Shown one piece after another: positions 54,267 to 64,000 of a stretch of 64,000 nucleotides of DNA. A program made the position numbers and the translations under genes. This DNA is from Rhinocladiella similis (lineage: Eukaryota; Ascomycota; Eurotiomycetes; Chaetothyriales; Herpotrichiellaceae), in assembly GCA_024082115.1 (NCBI GenBank), contig JAMRYE010000003.1:3844001-3908000 (forward strand), read 5' to 3'. The number at the start of each line of letters is the position of its first letter. Within the stretch, counting starts at the first letter, position 1. The notes under the pieces are model-generated. The model saw only the letters and a list, made by a program, of their open reading frames with translations. It searched no databases and was not told the DNA's origin.

Positions 54267-55811
54267 CTAGTGATCAAGCAAGTGTCGCAACGCGCTTTCG
54301 GGACTCAGTCTGCCCAGTCTGTCTTCGGTACAGGCAAACTCTTGACGCGGGAACCATTCGAGAACCTCATCCTCGTGGCCCGTGACCATGGCCGCGAGAG
54401 CCTTGCCCGTCAACCAGCAATGCACCATCCCATACCCGTCCCAGCCAGCGGCGAGCCATTCACCACCGGCTCCAGGGTCGCATTCTTCCCTCCCCGACAG
54501 GTGTTTACGAACCCGATCCACCAAGGGGAGTCCATCACCCGTGAATCCCATGATGCCCGTCCATTTCTTGTCGATTCTCGACCCCTTGCCGTGCAAGAAC
54601 GCCCGGCCAGGCACGGCTTCAAGGTGTCTTAGGCAGCCTGCGCTCAGGACGCTATCGTCCGGGTTACCCAGGTCTTCGTCATTCTGGAGACCGTCTTGTA
54701 GAAGCCCGCCGCCGAGGTAGAGCGAACCGTCTTCACCCGGGGATTGTGTGATGTAGTCGAAACCTCTGGCCCACATGGGACTGTACGACCTCTGGGCCCC
54801 AGCCCGGGGAAAGTCAGGGGGCATCGCCTGGACGGTCATCTGTCCCCTCAGCGGGTACAGTTTACCTTTCAGCACAGGGAGTAGGTGCGCTGCATGACCG
54901 TTGGTGCAATGGATGACGTGTTTCGTTGCTATCGTGCCTCTTGTCGTCTGGACCTCGTATGGATGGGTAGGTGACTGTGTTCGTCGAATGTCCTTGGCCA
55001 CCGTGTGTGTCTCGAGGGACAATTGCCCACTTTGTAATAATTGTGACAATATGACCCCGAGGAACCGATAGGGCCACGCTGCCCCTGACCGGCCTACTAT
55101 ACAGCCATGGGCGTTGGCCAGTTCGAGAGTCTAGGAAGAGAAGAGCGTTTAGTGAATTGCATAAACTCGATCTGCGAGTGAATTTGTGATCGGGGAGCAT
55201 GATTTCACAAGTGTCGAGCAACCTACCTTCAATTCATGTTCGTCCTCATGTATAGTCCATCTGCCTCGTTCTTCTGGGAAGTCCTCGAGAAAAGCATCAA
55301 GTTTGATCTTTGCTTGCGTCCAGACTTCCTTGTCGTATACCGCACAGACACCGTCGACCCGTCGCACCTGCCCGACGTTTCCTTCTTCGCCCAGCGCCTC
55401 TGCTTCGGCTATCATGGCTTCAAGATGCGCGAGGCGGAACTTGGTGATCTTTATCGCACTCTCTTTGCCATACGTTTCCTTGAGAGCGTAGTGATCGGCC
55501 CAGGGCACTGCTTTGATGTGCCCGCCATTTCGGCCAGTGGCGCCTGAAATTGCGGTTCTGGCCTCGAGCATGACAATGTTCAACTTCGGATCCCTTCGAA
55601 GAAGATGCAATGCTGTGCTGATCCCGGTAATCCCAGAACCAATGATGACAATGTCCGCGTCTTTGGGTAAGCTTGAAGATGCATGTTGAGCAAATGGAAG
55701 TGGTGGTTCTTGCCAGAATGATATCGTCGGATCGTCGACTGGTGTGCCCGGGTCACGATCCAGCCTCGCGGCCAGAGTCTGCCAGATAGAAGGATCTATA
55801 GCCGACTCCAT
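54267..55811 (-). CDS. FAD-dependent oxidoreductase (DAO family)
   Basis: Two exons, 55811-55227 and 55130-54267 (intron GTAGGT..CCTAG, 96 nt), give 482 aa. The Rossmann FAD motif is DIVIIGSGITGISTALHLL (about 53-70), followed by MLEARTAISGATGRNGGH, typical of D-amino-acid-oxidase-fold enzymes of the OrdL/glycine-oxidase branch. The C-terminal FAD-contact block is WTGIMGFTGDGLPLVDR and the end has GWDGYGMVHCWLTGKALA. Members oxidise amine or amino-acid substrates to imines with O2, releasing H2O2. The exact substrate is unknown, and the C-terminus LLDH is not a standard peroxisomal signal. It is divergent from the amidase gene across a 611-bp shared promoter. Confidence 0.9.
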
Positions 55812-56422
55812 GGAATTTCGTCTGCCCTGTGTTGATATTTCTGAAAACAGTTCCCGTTAATCAAGAGTAGTATTCTCGTTGTTCCTGGGCTTTGTGATTT
55901 GTGGACTGCAACGAGGACTGGCCGCCTTTGAAATACTTGGACCCAAGTTGAGGCACGAGCGTGTCGGAAGCATCATGCTACATCCAAAGGCTCATGTTCT
56001 GTAGCCACGTCGGTCCACTTCTAGATGTCAAGGCTAGAATGACTGAAGAACTTCAGCCATTCCGGGAAGCTTTAGTGGTGTCGGCGCAACCGGTGCTGAT
56101 AGGTCCTCCGTGCGGCGGAGAAATGCGTAAAGACACATCGATTCTCCAGGCCATGAACTAGTATTGTCAAATGGCATTGCCGACCGAGGTACAACTAACC
56201 AAGATAGCATCGTTCGGGGTGGAGATCAATCGACATATGTCTATCACCGAGGGTGCACTTCTCCCAAGGGGAAGACTAGTCTCAACGTCAGCCCGTCGAT
56301 TTGTCAGTCAATAAATGACTACATAGATACGTACTTCGTAGAGCAAAGCCCTTTTCCTCAGCACCAGGAACACATCACAAACCAGAAAGCAAAGAACAAG
56401 CAACCCGTATCAATACTACAAG
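55812..56422. promoter_or_regulatory. Divergent promoter, FAD oxidoreductase / amidase, with GATA sites
   Basis: The 611 bp separate two divergent start codons. HGATAR words, the site of nitrogen-regulatory GATA factors (AreA/NIT2), occur at 56097-56102 (TGATAG), 56202-56207 (AGATAG) and, on the minus strand, 56241-56246 (CTATCA). All lie within 150 bp on the amidase side. About two would be expected in a region this size by chance, so only the clustering is notable. AreA control is inferred. Confidence 0.5.
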
Positions 56423-58254
56423 ATGGGCTCAATCGCAACGGAACAGACAATGAGCTGGCAAGATATCGCTGCTCGGAAAAGAGAAGAACGGCGAGCTGCC
56501 ATCCCAAAGAACTGGTTGCTACCATCTGCAATCACGGACTCGTTGTCCTTTCCGCTTGACAAGAACCCTAACAACTTGCTCGCCTTGGATATTCCAAGAA
56601 AGTCAGGCATCTTGACCAGCCATGAGTTGGACATCACAGAGAACTACACCGTTGCAGCTCTTCTCGGCAAATTGGCCTCAGGCGAATTCACCTCTGTCGA
56701 TGTGACGACCGCCTTCTGCAAGAGAGCTGCCATTGCTCAGCAATTGACATCTTGTCTGACGGAAACATTCTTCGACGAGGCTATCAACCGAGCCAAATCT
56801 CTTGATGAACGCAGAGCCAAGGGAGAGAAATTGGGCCCATTACACGGTCTACCGATAAGCATCAAAGACGGGTTCCAGGTCAAGGGACAGGAAGCCTCGA
56901 TTGGCTATGTTTCCTTCCTGGGGAAGAAATCAACCGCCAATTCACCGCTGGTCGATATCCTCCTAAGTCTGGGTGCTGTGCTTTATGTGAAGACAAACAT
57001 TCCTCAAACACTCATGACTGCTGACTCCGACAACAATATTTTCGGACGCGCCTTGAATCCACATAATACAGCTCTCAATGCCGGAGGTTCGAGCGGTGGG
57101 GAAGGTGCATTGGTTGCCTTTCGAGGTTCACCCCTCGGCGTTGGCACTGATGTCGCAGGTTCAGTCCGCATTCCCGCACTCTGCTGTGGTATGCCAGACG
57201 TTTATCCTGCCGAGATGCCGCAAAAGCTGACAAACAGTAGGTACCTACGGTTTCAAACCGACAAGCTCTCGAATCCCGTACGGTGGCCAGCAGATTCCAT
57301 CGCTTGCAGGATGGAAGCCCATCACTGCTTCTGCCGGACCTCTTACCAACGATTTTGAAGCACTCGAAATCTTCACCAAAGCCGTTCTCGACGCCACCCC
57401 TGCACTCCTCGACTCGACAGCCATCGATGTCCCGTGGCGCAGACTCGGGCCGAACACGAAGTCCAAACTTAGGATCGGTGTTATGGCAGAGGACCGTGTC
57501 TATCCGCTGCAGCCTCCGATCAAGCGAGCCTTGGCCGAGGCCGCCAAAAAGCTCGAAGCAGCTGGTCATGATTTGGTGCAACTGACACCCGCTGAAGGCC
57601 AGGTCTCGGATGCCAACGAGGTGGCATGCGAACTCTTCGTCCTCAATACGGCAACATCCAAGCAGTTTATAGATGCGAGCGGTGAACCACCGGTGCCGTC
57701 TGTCGCCGCACAAATTGGACCGGGTAATGCTGGCCATTACAATTTCGTCCCTAAACTAGATGGACTTGATTTTCTTCACAAATATGCTCTTCTCTCGGTG
57801 AAAAGACAAGAACTTTGCGAGAATTGGCGAACCATTTGGTTGGAGAAGAAATTGGATGCAGTGCTTGCGCCAGCTGCGCAAAACACTGCTGTGCCCCATG
57901 ATAACTTTGGATGGCCGCCTTTCACGGCTTTCCTGAATCTGCTTGATGTAGAAGACCCAGCCCCTTTTGTGAAATGCAGCTGATAACATGTGACCAGTAT
58001 CCAGCATGCGTGATACCGTTCGGAAAGGCGTCGAAAGAACTGGATTCAGATCCGACGAAGGTTCAAGCAGGACAAGGCGGGCCAGACTGTGAGTCGTTCC
58101 CAGAATTGTAATCTCAAAACTGACGAAGGATCCAGACAACCCTGAATTGATGAATGGTGCACCGTGCTCGCTCCAGATTTTCACGAGCAGGATGCGGGAT
58201 GAAGAATGTTTGCAGGTGACATCAGTTATCGATGAATGCTTGAAGCGAGCTTAG
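56423..58254 (+). CDS. Amidase (amidase-signature family, acetamidase/general amidase-like)
   Basis: Four exons (56423-57188, 57241-57947, 57998-58088, 58136-58254) give 560 aa. The catalytic triad is visible: Lys148 in LPISIKDGF, the cis-Ser in NAGGSSGGEGAL (about 223-224), and the nucleophile Ser247 in GTDVAGSVRIPA. The N-terminal half (VTTAFCKRAAIAQQLTSCLTE) is that of fungal acetamidase and general amidases, which hydrolyse amides to acid plus ammonia as nitrogen sources. Splicing is needed for GTYGFKPTSSR after the nucleophile block and for LLDYPACVIPFG and GGPDYNPELMNGAP at the C-terminus. It is cytosolic, as no signal is seen. It is flanked by an oxidoreductase gene (divergent) and a Zn2Cys6 gene (convergent). 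Confidence 0.93.
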
Positions 58255-58481
58255 TAAATGAGATGCCGTTGGGGGGTAGTTCTAAGTATTTGCGCAATAA
58301 ACCTTGAACAACCTTGCTCTTAGGCCAAGGAGTCAGTACAACCTGTACTTGAAGTTTGAAGGTGGGTTGATGGTTGTTAAATTTGTTTCTGCTGCTTGAG
58401 AATGCTGTTGTAGGTCGCAAGTGCTTCACGTTCAAATTGTGATCACTCGACAAGAACGTGCTGAAACCCACGCCACTTCGC

Positions 58482-60203
58482 TCAAGAAGTAGGTAAATTA
58501 AGCAAGGCTTGTCCCAGGCCCCCACAATATACCAGGGCATTCATACCATCGTATTCGACTTCAGTCTCCGAGGTGAGTTCTGAAGCAGCCCGAGCCAGGA
58601 AACCAGGAAGGCTCCATATCTTTTCCAGAGCGACAGCTGTTCGTTTCACATACCCAGAGTAGGAAGTCGTCCAGATTTGCAGTAGCTGTCGTTGAATAAG
58701 AGTCCTCGTTGCCAAGCGCACTTCAGCACCGACGCCAGCCGGGAATTCATTTCCTGTCTCGATCCTGCTTGTTGGGCAGGCAGCACACCCCAAGACAAGA
58801 ATCGCCCAGCATATGAACTGCCCGCAAGGGGCTGCTCCGTCATAACACTTAAGCAGGTCAAACGCTTGCTGGAGCATAGCAGAAATCTGTCTCGAGGTGG
58901 TCCGTACTTGGCTATTCAAGACCTTTAGAAGGAACATCTTCGTAGCTAGTAAGAAGAGTTTTGCGGCAATGTCTGTATTTCTCGGTTTCCTCGACACGTT
59001 ATCCCCAGAACAAGGGATGCCATCCGTTGTTAAAATTGGGCTTGAATAGAAGAGCTTGTCTAGCTCCACCAAACATTGAAGGGCAAGCGTGCGATTGCTG
59101 TTATCCCGGTCGAGCGGTACCTGCCTGCTGAGCCAGGTGATCTGATAAATCAGAAGGAAAAGACTGGGCTTGCACCGCCCAAGGACTGGAAGAACTGAAA
59201 ATGATTCGTTGCTTTGTCGTGTCCCCCTTTCCAGTGCGTCGATGTACATAGCTATAGTTTGAGATGGGAATGATTCGCAAACGGCATCGATGTCTTCTTC
59301 AAAGATCAACCTGGTAGCAAAGTGGTATAGCACGGAGTCGAGAAGAGTACGCTGGAAGACTGACAGTGAATCTAGGTCCAAACGGCGGATTTTCGCAGTT
59401 TGTTCCTCAAGAACTCGAGCAATTGCTTTGTAATGAGTCAAACATTGACTTGCAGGAGCCGCGTAGAAGTCCTAAAGTCGATCAGCATTGTAAGCAACCA
59501 AAGTCGAAGGCTTCTAACCTCGAAGACACCTAAGAAAAGCGAGGCTGCCAAAAAGGTCTCTCCCTTGTCAGCCATGAGCTCGGATCGTTCGATGGCCTTT
59601 CGAAGCCCACGAAGAGCACTCTCGGTGTACACCATAGCATCCACTCGCGGCATCAACGCAGCATATGAGGCATGCAATGCCGCTGGAGCCAGCACGGCGT
59701 GCATGACCCATGGCTCATGGAATCCAACTGCATATACAAAAGACACATCGCGAAATTCGGCTGTTGCATCAGGCGTAGTGAGTAATTGGACGAATCTGGT
59801 CGAGGCGTACTGGAACACCATCCAATCCCGCTTTGTCTTTAGCACTGATGGATTGAAGCTCATACTAGAACCTAGCGGCGAAGGAAGGATCAGATCAATT
59901 ACTTTATCCTCGGGTTCTGGAGTTGGGGCTGATGGACTCGAGTCCTGTGAAGGCCCACCAGGCGAACACGAAGACTCTCGGTAGCTGCAATGCAGTTGCA
60001 GCTTCGTACAAGCGCCGCAACTCGGTTTCTTCTCATCGCACTTTTTACGTCCTATTCATCATCAGAAGACTTCGCGACTATCTATGCAACAGCTGCAGAA
60101 GCATGTTCGAGGGGGCCTGGAGCCACTCACGTTCCCGGCACTTGTGGCAGCCGGTCTTGGTGCGCAGTTTCGGCGGAGGTCGTGGTGGTCGTTTAGGCTT
60201 CAT
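58482..60203 (-). CDS. Zn2Cys6 fungal transcription factor
   Basis: Three exons (60203-60131, 60051-59519, 59471-58482) give 531 aa. A binuclear zinc cluster is completed only by splicing: C19-x2-C22-x6-C29-x6-C36-x2-C39-x6-C46, with the first intron (GTGAGT..ATAG) splitting codon 25 between the second and third Cys. The N-terminus is Pro/Arg/Lys-rich. The rest is the helical fungal-specific (Fungal_trans_2-like) regulatory region: WMVFQYASTRFVQLL, then HEPWVMHAVLAPAALHASYAAL and FLAASLFLGVFE. It acts in the nucleus, and its targets are unknown. It lies tail-to-tail with the amidase gene (227 bp between stops), which makes pathway-specific control of the locus plausible, but that is inference. 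Confidence 0.92.
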
Positions 60204-60833
60204 ATTCTCCATTATAGCTAGGCATGATGATCGGGACACTGACCGACGACACCTTCATGTTCGATGTCAGAGCGACTTCCTCCGAGTGATCTAGCAAACG
60301 TGATTGAGACTGGGCTTGATAAACATCAGACTCCTACAGATTACCAGGTAAGTGGTTGGAGATGGCGAGAGGAGTAGATCGCTCTGGTTGGTCAGGAGCC
60401 CGACGCACGTGATTTCAGGAAGATGAGTGCCAACATCGATCTCAGAACTACAGCCGAGGAATGCCTTCGTAAATATTGCCCGGCTACTCATTTCATGTCA
60501 GACTCCAAATGCTCAGCGCCGCCGCTCTCACCCATTTACAGAGGCATTAAGTGTCGAATGCGGTGATCAGGTGCACCCGAAAGTTAGCAAGCAAGATGCC
60601 GGGAGTTGCTCCCAACACATAGTTCTTTTTATTTTGTCTACACTCTATATTTTAAATCCGGCGCGACTCCCGTACTCCAAGCATCGGGTACTCTAAACGC
60701 GCTGCTGAGAAAAGTATGTTCATTTCGAAGAGAAGGTCATACTGCATGACGCTATACAAATGATCATCGTAAGCTCGTTCACCTGTGTGCTCCAAAATTC
60801 CAACACTCTCCAAAACGCCCGGCAGCCTCATTT
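60204..60833. promoter_or_regulatory. Promoter region of the Zn2Cys6 gene
   Basis: Between two minus-strand genes; the left end is the promoter of the Zn2Cys6 gene, the right end the 3' flank of the Spt10-like gene. No gene is supported. Confidence 0.4.
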
Positions 60834-62631
60834 TCATTGCTCAAGTTTAAACTGTTGATTGCTTGAAGCATCGAGGTAATCCATGGGTAACACATGCTGA
60901 ATAGGTTGCATGTTGCTAAGCCCGGTCCCTGTGCCGTTATCGTCCATAACATGATCATGTGCCATCATGGCGCCATTGGTGTCGTTCATGAAGCCATGGT
61001 CTTGAGGCTGATGATTGAAATCATGCGGGTCATGCGATTGTAGGTGTTGAGGCTCGAATTGACCTAATCCGGCTTGAACATAGGCATGTGTATTTTGATC
61101 ATATTCGGCCATCGCTTGGATCTGCTCCATGATCTGCGGATCGATAGCCATCTCATCATAAGCGGTGAGATGTGCATCATGAAGATGTGGATCGGAATGC
61201 AGATGCGTCTCAGGGTGGAGATGCGCGTCGAGGTTGCCATTAGTCTGCAGGTGGCCGTTCGGATCAGTCAGATGATCGTTCGCAAGATCCATTTGCTGCT
61301 GGATTGAAGCGAAGTCGTGGTCCGATATATGATTCGCTGTTAAATCCTCCTGAGAGGCGCTTTGAACTTCGGCAAGAGGTTGCACAGGTAGTGAAGGTTG
61401 AGTAGAAGGGGGAGGTGGCGGGGGCGGTGGTGGCGGTGGTGGTGCTGTTAATGTCGCAGGGGCTTCATCAATTGTCTTGCTTCGAGCTCTGTTCTCGGTT
61501 CGGATGACTGGAGGTTTATTCACGTCCTTGCAGTCCGGACAGTTCTTGATCACATGGCTCACAGTCTCCTTTATCCGAATCCAGTGATATTGGGTGGCTA
61601 TGATGGCAGTGGTTTTGTTGATGCCTCCGTGGGACTGTAGATGTATCTGTGTGGCGATATCATATTGTGCTTGAGGATCGGAGATGACTTCCTTGTCCTT
61701 CAAGAAGAGCTTTTCCGGTACACCATCTTGACCGCCCACTAATTTATAGTGCGTTGCGGCGCTCCTTAGTCGGCTTTTTTCCGACCTGTCCGCGCCCTGA
61801 GGATATAATTGGTGTCTTAAGTAGTATCGAATCTTGTCGAATCTCTCCTCGGATTGATCATTTTCGCCGTCCGCTTTCAGATCTCTTCCGTAAATGATGG
61901 CATCTACTGGTTCGCTGGACGACTTCAAATTGCCACAGCCAGGAACCCTGCCAATGCGTTTGAATCCTAGAGAGTCCCATATCCTTGTAGAGGCGGTATT
62001 TGACTCATAGACCAGGTTGAAAACAGAGTATGTGTAGCCCTATTGAAAGTTAGACGAAAACCTGCTAAAGGACCGCTATCCTTTCTGGAGCCGAACTTAC
62101 TAATTGAGGTGCCCAGTCTAGATAGCACTGGCCCATAGACTTCCCAACGCCTTTATTTCGTGCTGCTGGAGTAACCAGGAAGCCACCATTGCATACGTGA
62201 CTACTACGACCGGGGTAGTTGGGCTTGACGTAGAAACTCCCTAGACAAAGTTTGTTCCAGTCGGCAGCGCTTCGATCCAGTTCCTGAACCCCTTCGATAC
62301 CTCCGATATCACCCAAGATCATGACCGCCCCGAAATTACCAAACCAATAAGGCCCAAAAGTCTCGAGGGGCAGAGGGTCGATCATCGGATACGTATCTCC
62401 ACTCTCGATTTCCTTGTTGAGGTTTTCGGACAGATAAGCCAATAGTCGTTTCGGTACTGCCTCAGGAGAGAAGAAAGGGACAAGAGTCGCAATTGTAACA
62501 CGATCCCTGAGTGTGACGGGCCTAGGGAATATGGAGGAGGGAATTTGCGGATTATCTGGGGTCGGATACGGACCCTGCCCAGATTGGCGATAAATCACGG
62601 CCGACTCTGGGTCCTCCAGCAGGGCCGGCAT
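60834..62631 (-). CDS. Spt10-like GNAT acetyltransferase with integrase-type HHCC zinc finger
   Basis: Two exons, 62631-62101 and 62039-60834 (intron GTAAGT..AATAG, 61 nt), give 578 aa. A GNAT domain spans about 95-215, with acetyl-CoA motif RNKGVGKSMGQCYLDWAP (158-175) and then SNTASTRIWDSLGFKRIG. After it comes an HHCC zinc finger of retroviral/Ty3-integrase type: H310-x3-H314 (HLQSHGG), Tyr-His-Trp, and C344-x2-C347 (CPDC). This order is that of yeast Spt10, which uses the finger to bind histone-gene upstream activating sites and is required for histone H3 K56-linked expression control. The tail has twelve consecutive Pro (about 377-388) and a His/Asp/Gln-rich low-complexity segment with HLHP/HLHS/HLHD-like repeats. 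Nuclear location and target are inferred. Confidence 0.85.
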
Positions 62632-63754
62632 CGTGGACCATCAACCGCAGAGAGTGGTCGGCGTATGTGAGCTGTCGAATTTTGAATCTCGTCGTTCAAT
62701 GCGCTGGTCATACAACAGTGGATGTTCGGGCCGTAAGGAAATGAAAAATCAGGAAAGCCAGGCGTCGAGGAGGTTTTGATCTTGACGACGACACGTGATC
62801 TCGACTTGGCAGCCTAGTCTAAATACGGTAGTTGACGATAGATTGGTCGTGGTGTTTGATGCTCTGTCCCTGAGGCATTTGATTGTGATTACGTGGTCAG
62901 TCAATTGCGTTGCGAATGTAGAAACAATCATTCACAATTTTCATACGCATTGCTCTGTGTACGCGAAAATCTTCGACTTCGAGCATAGCCACAGTTCCAT
63001 CCTAGCGCTACACGTGATTCGCTCAAAGACTACGGAGCAAAACGTGGGTTGTCTGACCCAGGCACTTTCCAGCCGCGGTTAGTTCGCTTGAGATGATTAT
63101 CAGGTCTATCGCGGCCAGAACTGCTGATCTGCCGAAGCCAGGCCCTGGTGGATTTCTTCTCGTAATCTGGCCATTTTGAGCATTCAGGTATGCTGCTACC
63201 ATTCCAACACTTCAGCGTAGCCTTGTCCAACACAAGTTTAGACTCGAGATTCTTCAGGTGTTGCGAAAACATAGTGGGTCGGTCGCATGGACAGAATAGA
63301 CTCAAGCAACAGTGAGGGAGTTATCCCTGGAGCCATCCTGAAATCCCTCAATCATCCCCCGAATATGGCGAATGCCGATTATATTTGAGCAAATACGCCG
63401 CATCTGAGGCTGCGTGGCCGTAACAGGGGACGACTGCAGCAGGCAAGTCAGTCAAGGAACTCGGTGCGACATTTATAGCTCGTGTCTGAAGGTGAGTTCT
63501 CTTTGGGCTATTGCCCACCAGCACCGACGCGGGAAGATCTAGAGTGATGATCCCAATCTCGGGAAGCAAGACCATATTGTCTTCAGTCCGTGAGAATGAC
63601 AACACAATATGGAAGAGCCAGCCGTGCCAGAGATGCGAATCCAAGAACAAATGAATCCAGTCTGATACAGACCGCTTCTGGTCTTCTGGCTTCTGCCTGG
63701 TTGACCACCCGAGTTGATAGTGTCTGAAGCAAACTCATGCTTAAATTGAATTCC
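62632..63754. other. Intergenic region
   Basis: Upstream of the Spt10-like gene and downstream of the partial gene at the right edge, both minus. Minus-strand open frames at 63030-63305 and 63348-63650 have no recognisable domain and start with weak codons. I leave them uncalled. Confidence 0.4.
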
Positions 63755-64000
63755 TCATTTTTCATATTCTTTCATGCTCCACCTCTTCGATCCTGACATG
63801 TAGCTCGGCACACCCACGTACATGTCATCATCCCTGACTTGCGGCAGAGCAGAAAGCTCGCCGTTGGGGCTATGGTAGGATGACATAGTCGGACTTGACA
63901 CATCGTCAAACTTCCTCTCTGGCGATGCACTGCCCACTTCTGTTGCTGCTGGGGAGGATTGATTCTTGCCAGTGGTCGATTCGTTAGTATTGTGATCGAG
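63755..64000 (-). CDS. 3' end of an unidentified gene, cut by the window edge
   Basis: On the minus strand the frame is open from the right edge for 81 codons and ends at a stop at 63755. The visible C-terminus is Ser/Asn/Pro-rich (SPAATEVGSASPERKFDDVS), then ends with MYVGVPSYMSGSKRWSMKEY and two more residues. It looks like a cytoplasmic tail of low complexity with a conserved-looking last 25 residues. The family cannot be named from this piece, and whether an intron lies upstream is unknown. Confidence 0.5.
   Translation of the reverse strand, partial: LDHNTNESTTGKNQSSPAATEVGSASPERKFDDVSSPTMSSYHSPNGELSALPQVRDDDMYVGVPSYMSGSKRWSMKEYEK

Noticed and set aside
63030..63650. Minus-strand frames that could be extra exons downstream of the right-edge gene
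   Set aside because: The partial gene already ends at a stop at 63755, and these frames have no recognisable similarity or splice continuity.

Overview
This is a stretch of nuclear chromosome from a filamentous ascomycete (Pezizomycotina, most likely Eurotiomycetes; a narrower placement is inference). The evidence is short GT..AG introns of about 47-175 nt with CTAAC/CTGAC-like branch sites, an AtfA-type bZIP factor, a Zn2Cys6 regulator, fungal-only families (DCW1-like GH76, Mtf2-like, Spt10-like) and monocistronic genes on both strands. I see no operons, phage, insertion sequences, CRISPR array, rRNA or convincing tRNA. Twenty-six gene models are supported, one of them cut by the right edge. 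Exon boundaries were placed by eye from splice signals and reading-frame continuity; all but one model (5094-6861) keep frame.

Left part (0.5-8.7 kb): a nitroalkane-oxidase-like flavoprotein, a secreted GH76 mannanase-like enzyme, a degenerate or mis-spliced fungal regulator, and a histidine-phosphatase protein. Middle-left (9.3-22 kb): housekeeping genes, three of them for mitochondrial gene expression (Mtf2-like, release factor mRF1, ribosomal protein mL49), plus a CCCH zinc-finger protein, eIF3e and the SWI/SNF subunit Swi1. A 3.2-kb divergent promoter region separates swi1 from the proteasomal ATPase gene rpt3.

Middle (25-46.5 kb): rpt3, the stress bZIP gene atfA behind a 2-kb upstream region, a HAD phosphatase, a group II PLP decarboxylase, the ribosome-biogenesis factor nop9, prefoldin 6 head-to-head with the ESCRT ATPase gene vps4, a large F-box/LRR protein and a metacaspase with a Q/P/G/Y-rich prodomain. 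CCT7 (48.5-50.4 kb) follows after a 2-kb gap.

Right part (50.9-60.2 kb) is the most accessory-looking: a nine-exon MFS transporter, a DAO-type FAD oxidoreductase, an amidase and a Zn2Cys6 regulator lie side by side. The oxidoreductase and amidase genes are divergent and share a promoter with three HGATAR (GATA-factor) sites on the amidase side. I infer a small uptake-plus-catabolism locus for an amide/amine nitrogen source; nothing in the sequence fixes the substrate. Next to it is an Spt10-like acetyltransferase carrying an integrase-type HHCC zinc finger. The window ends in the 3' part of an unidentified gene.
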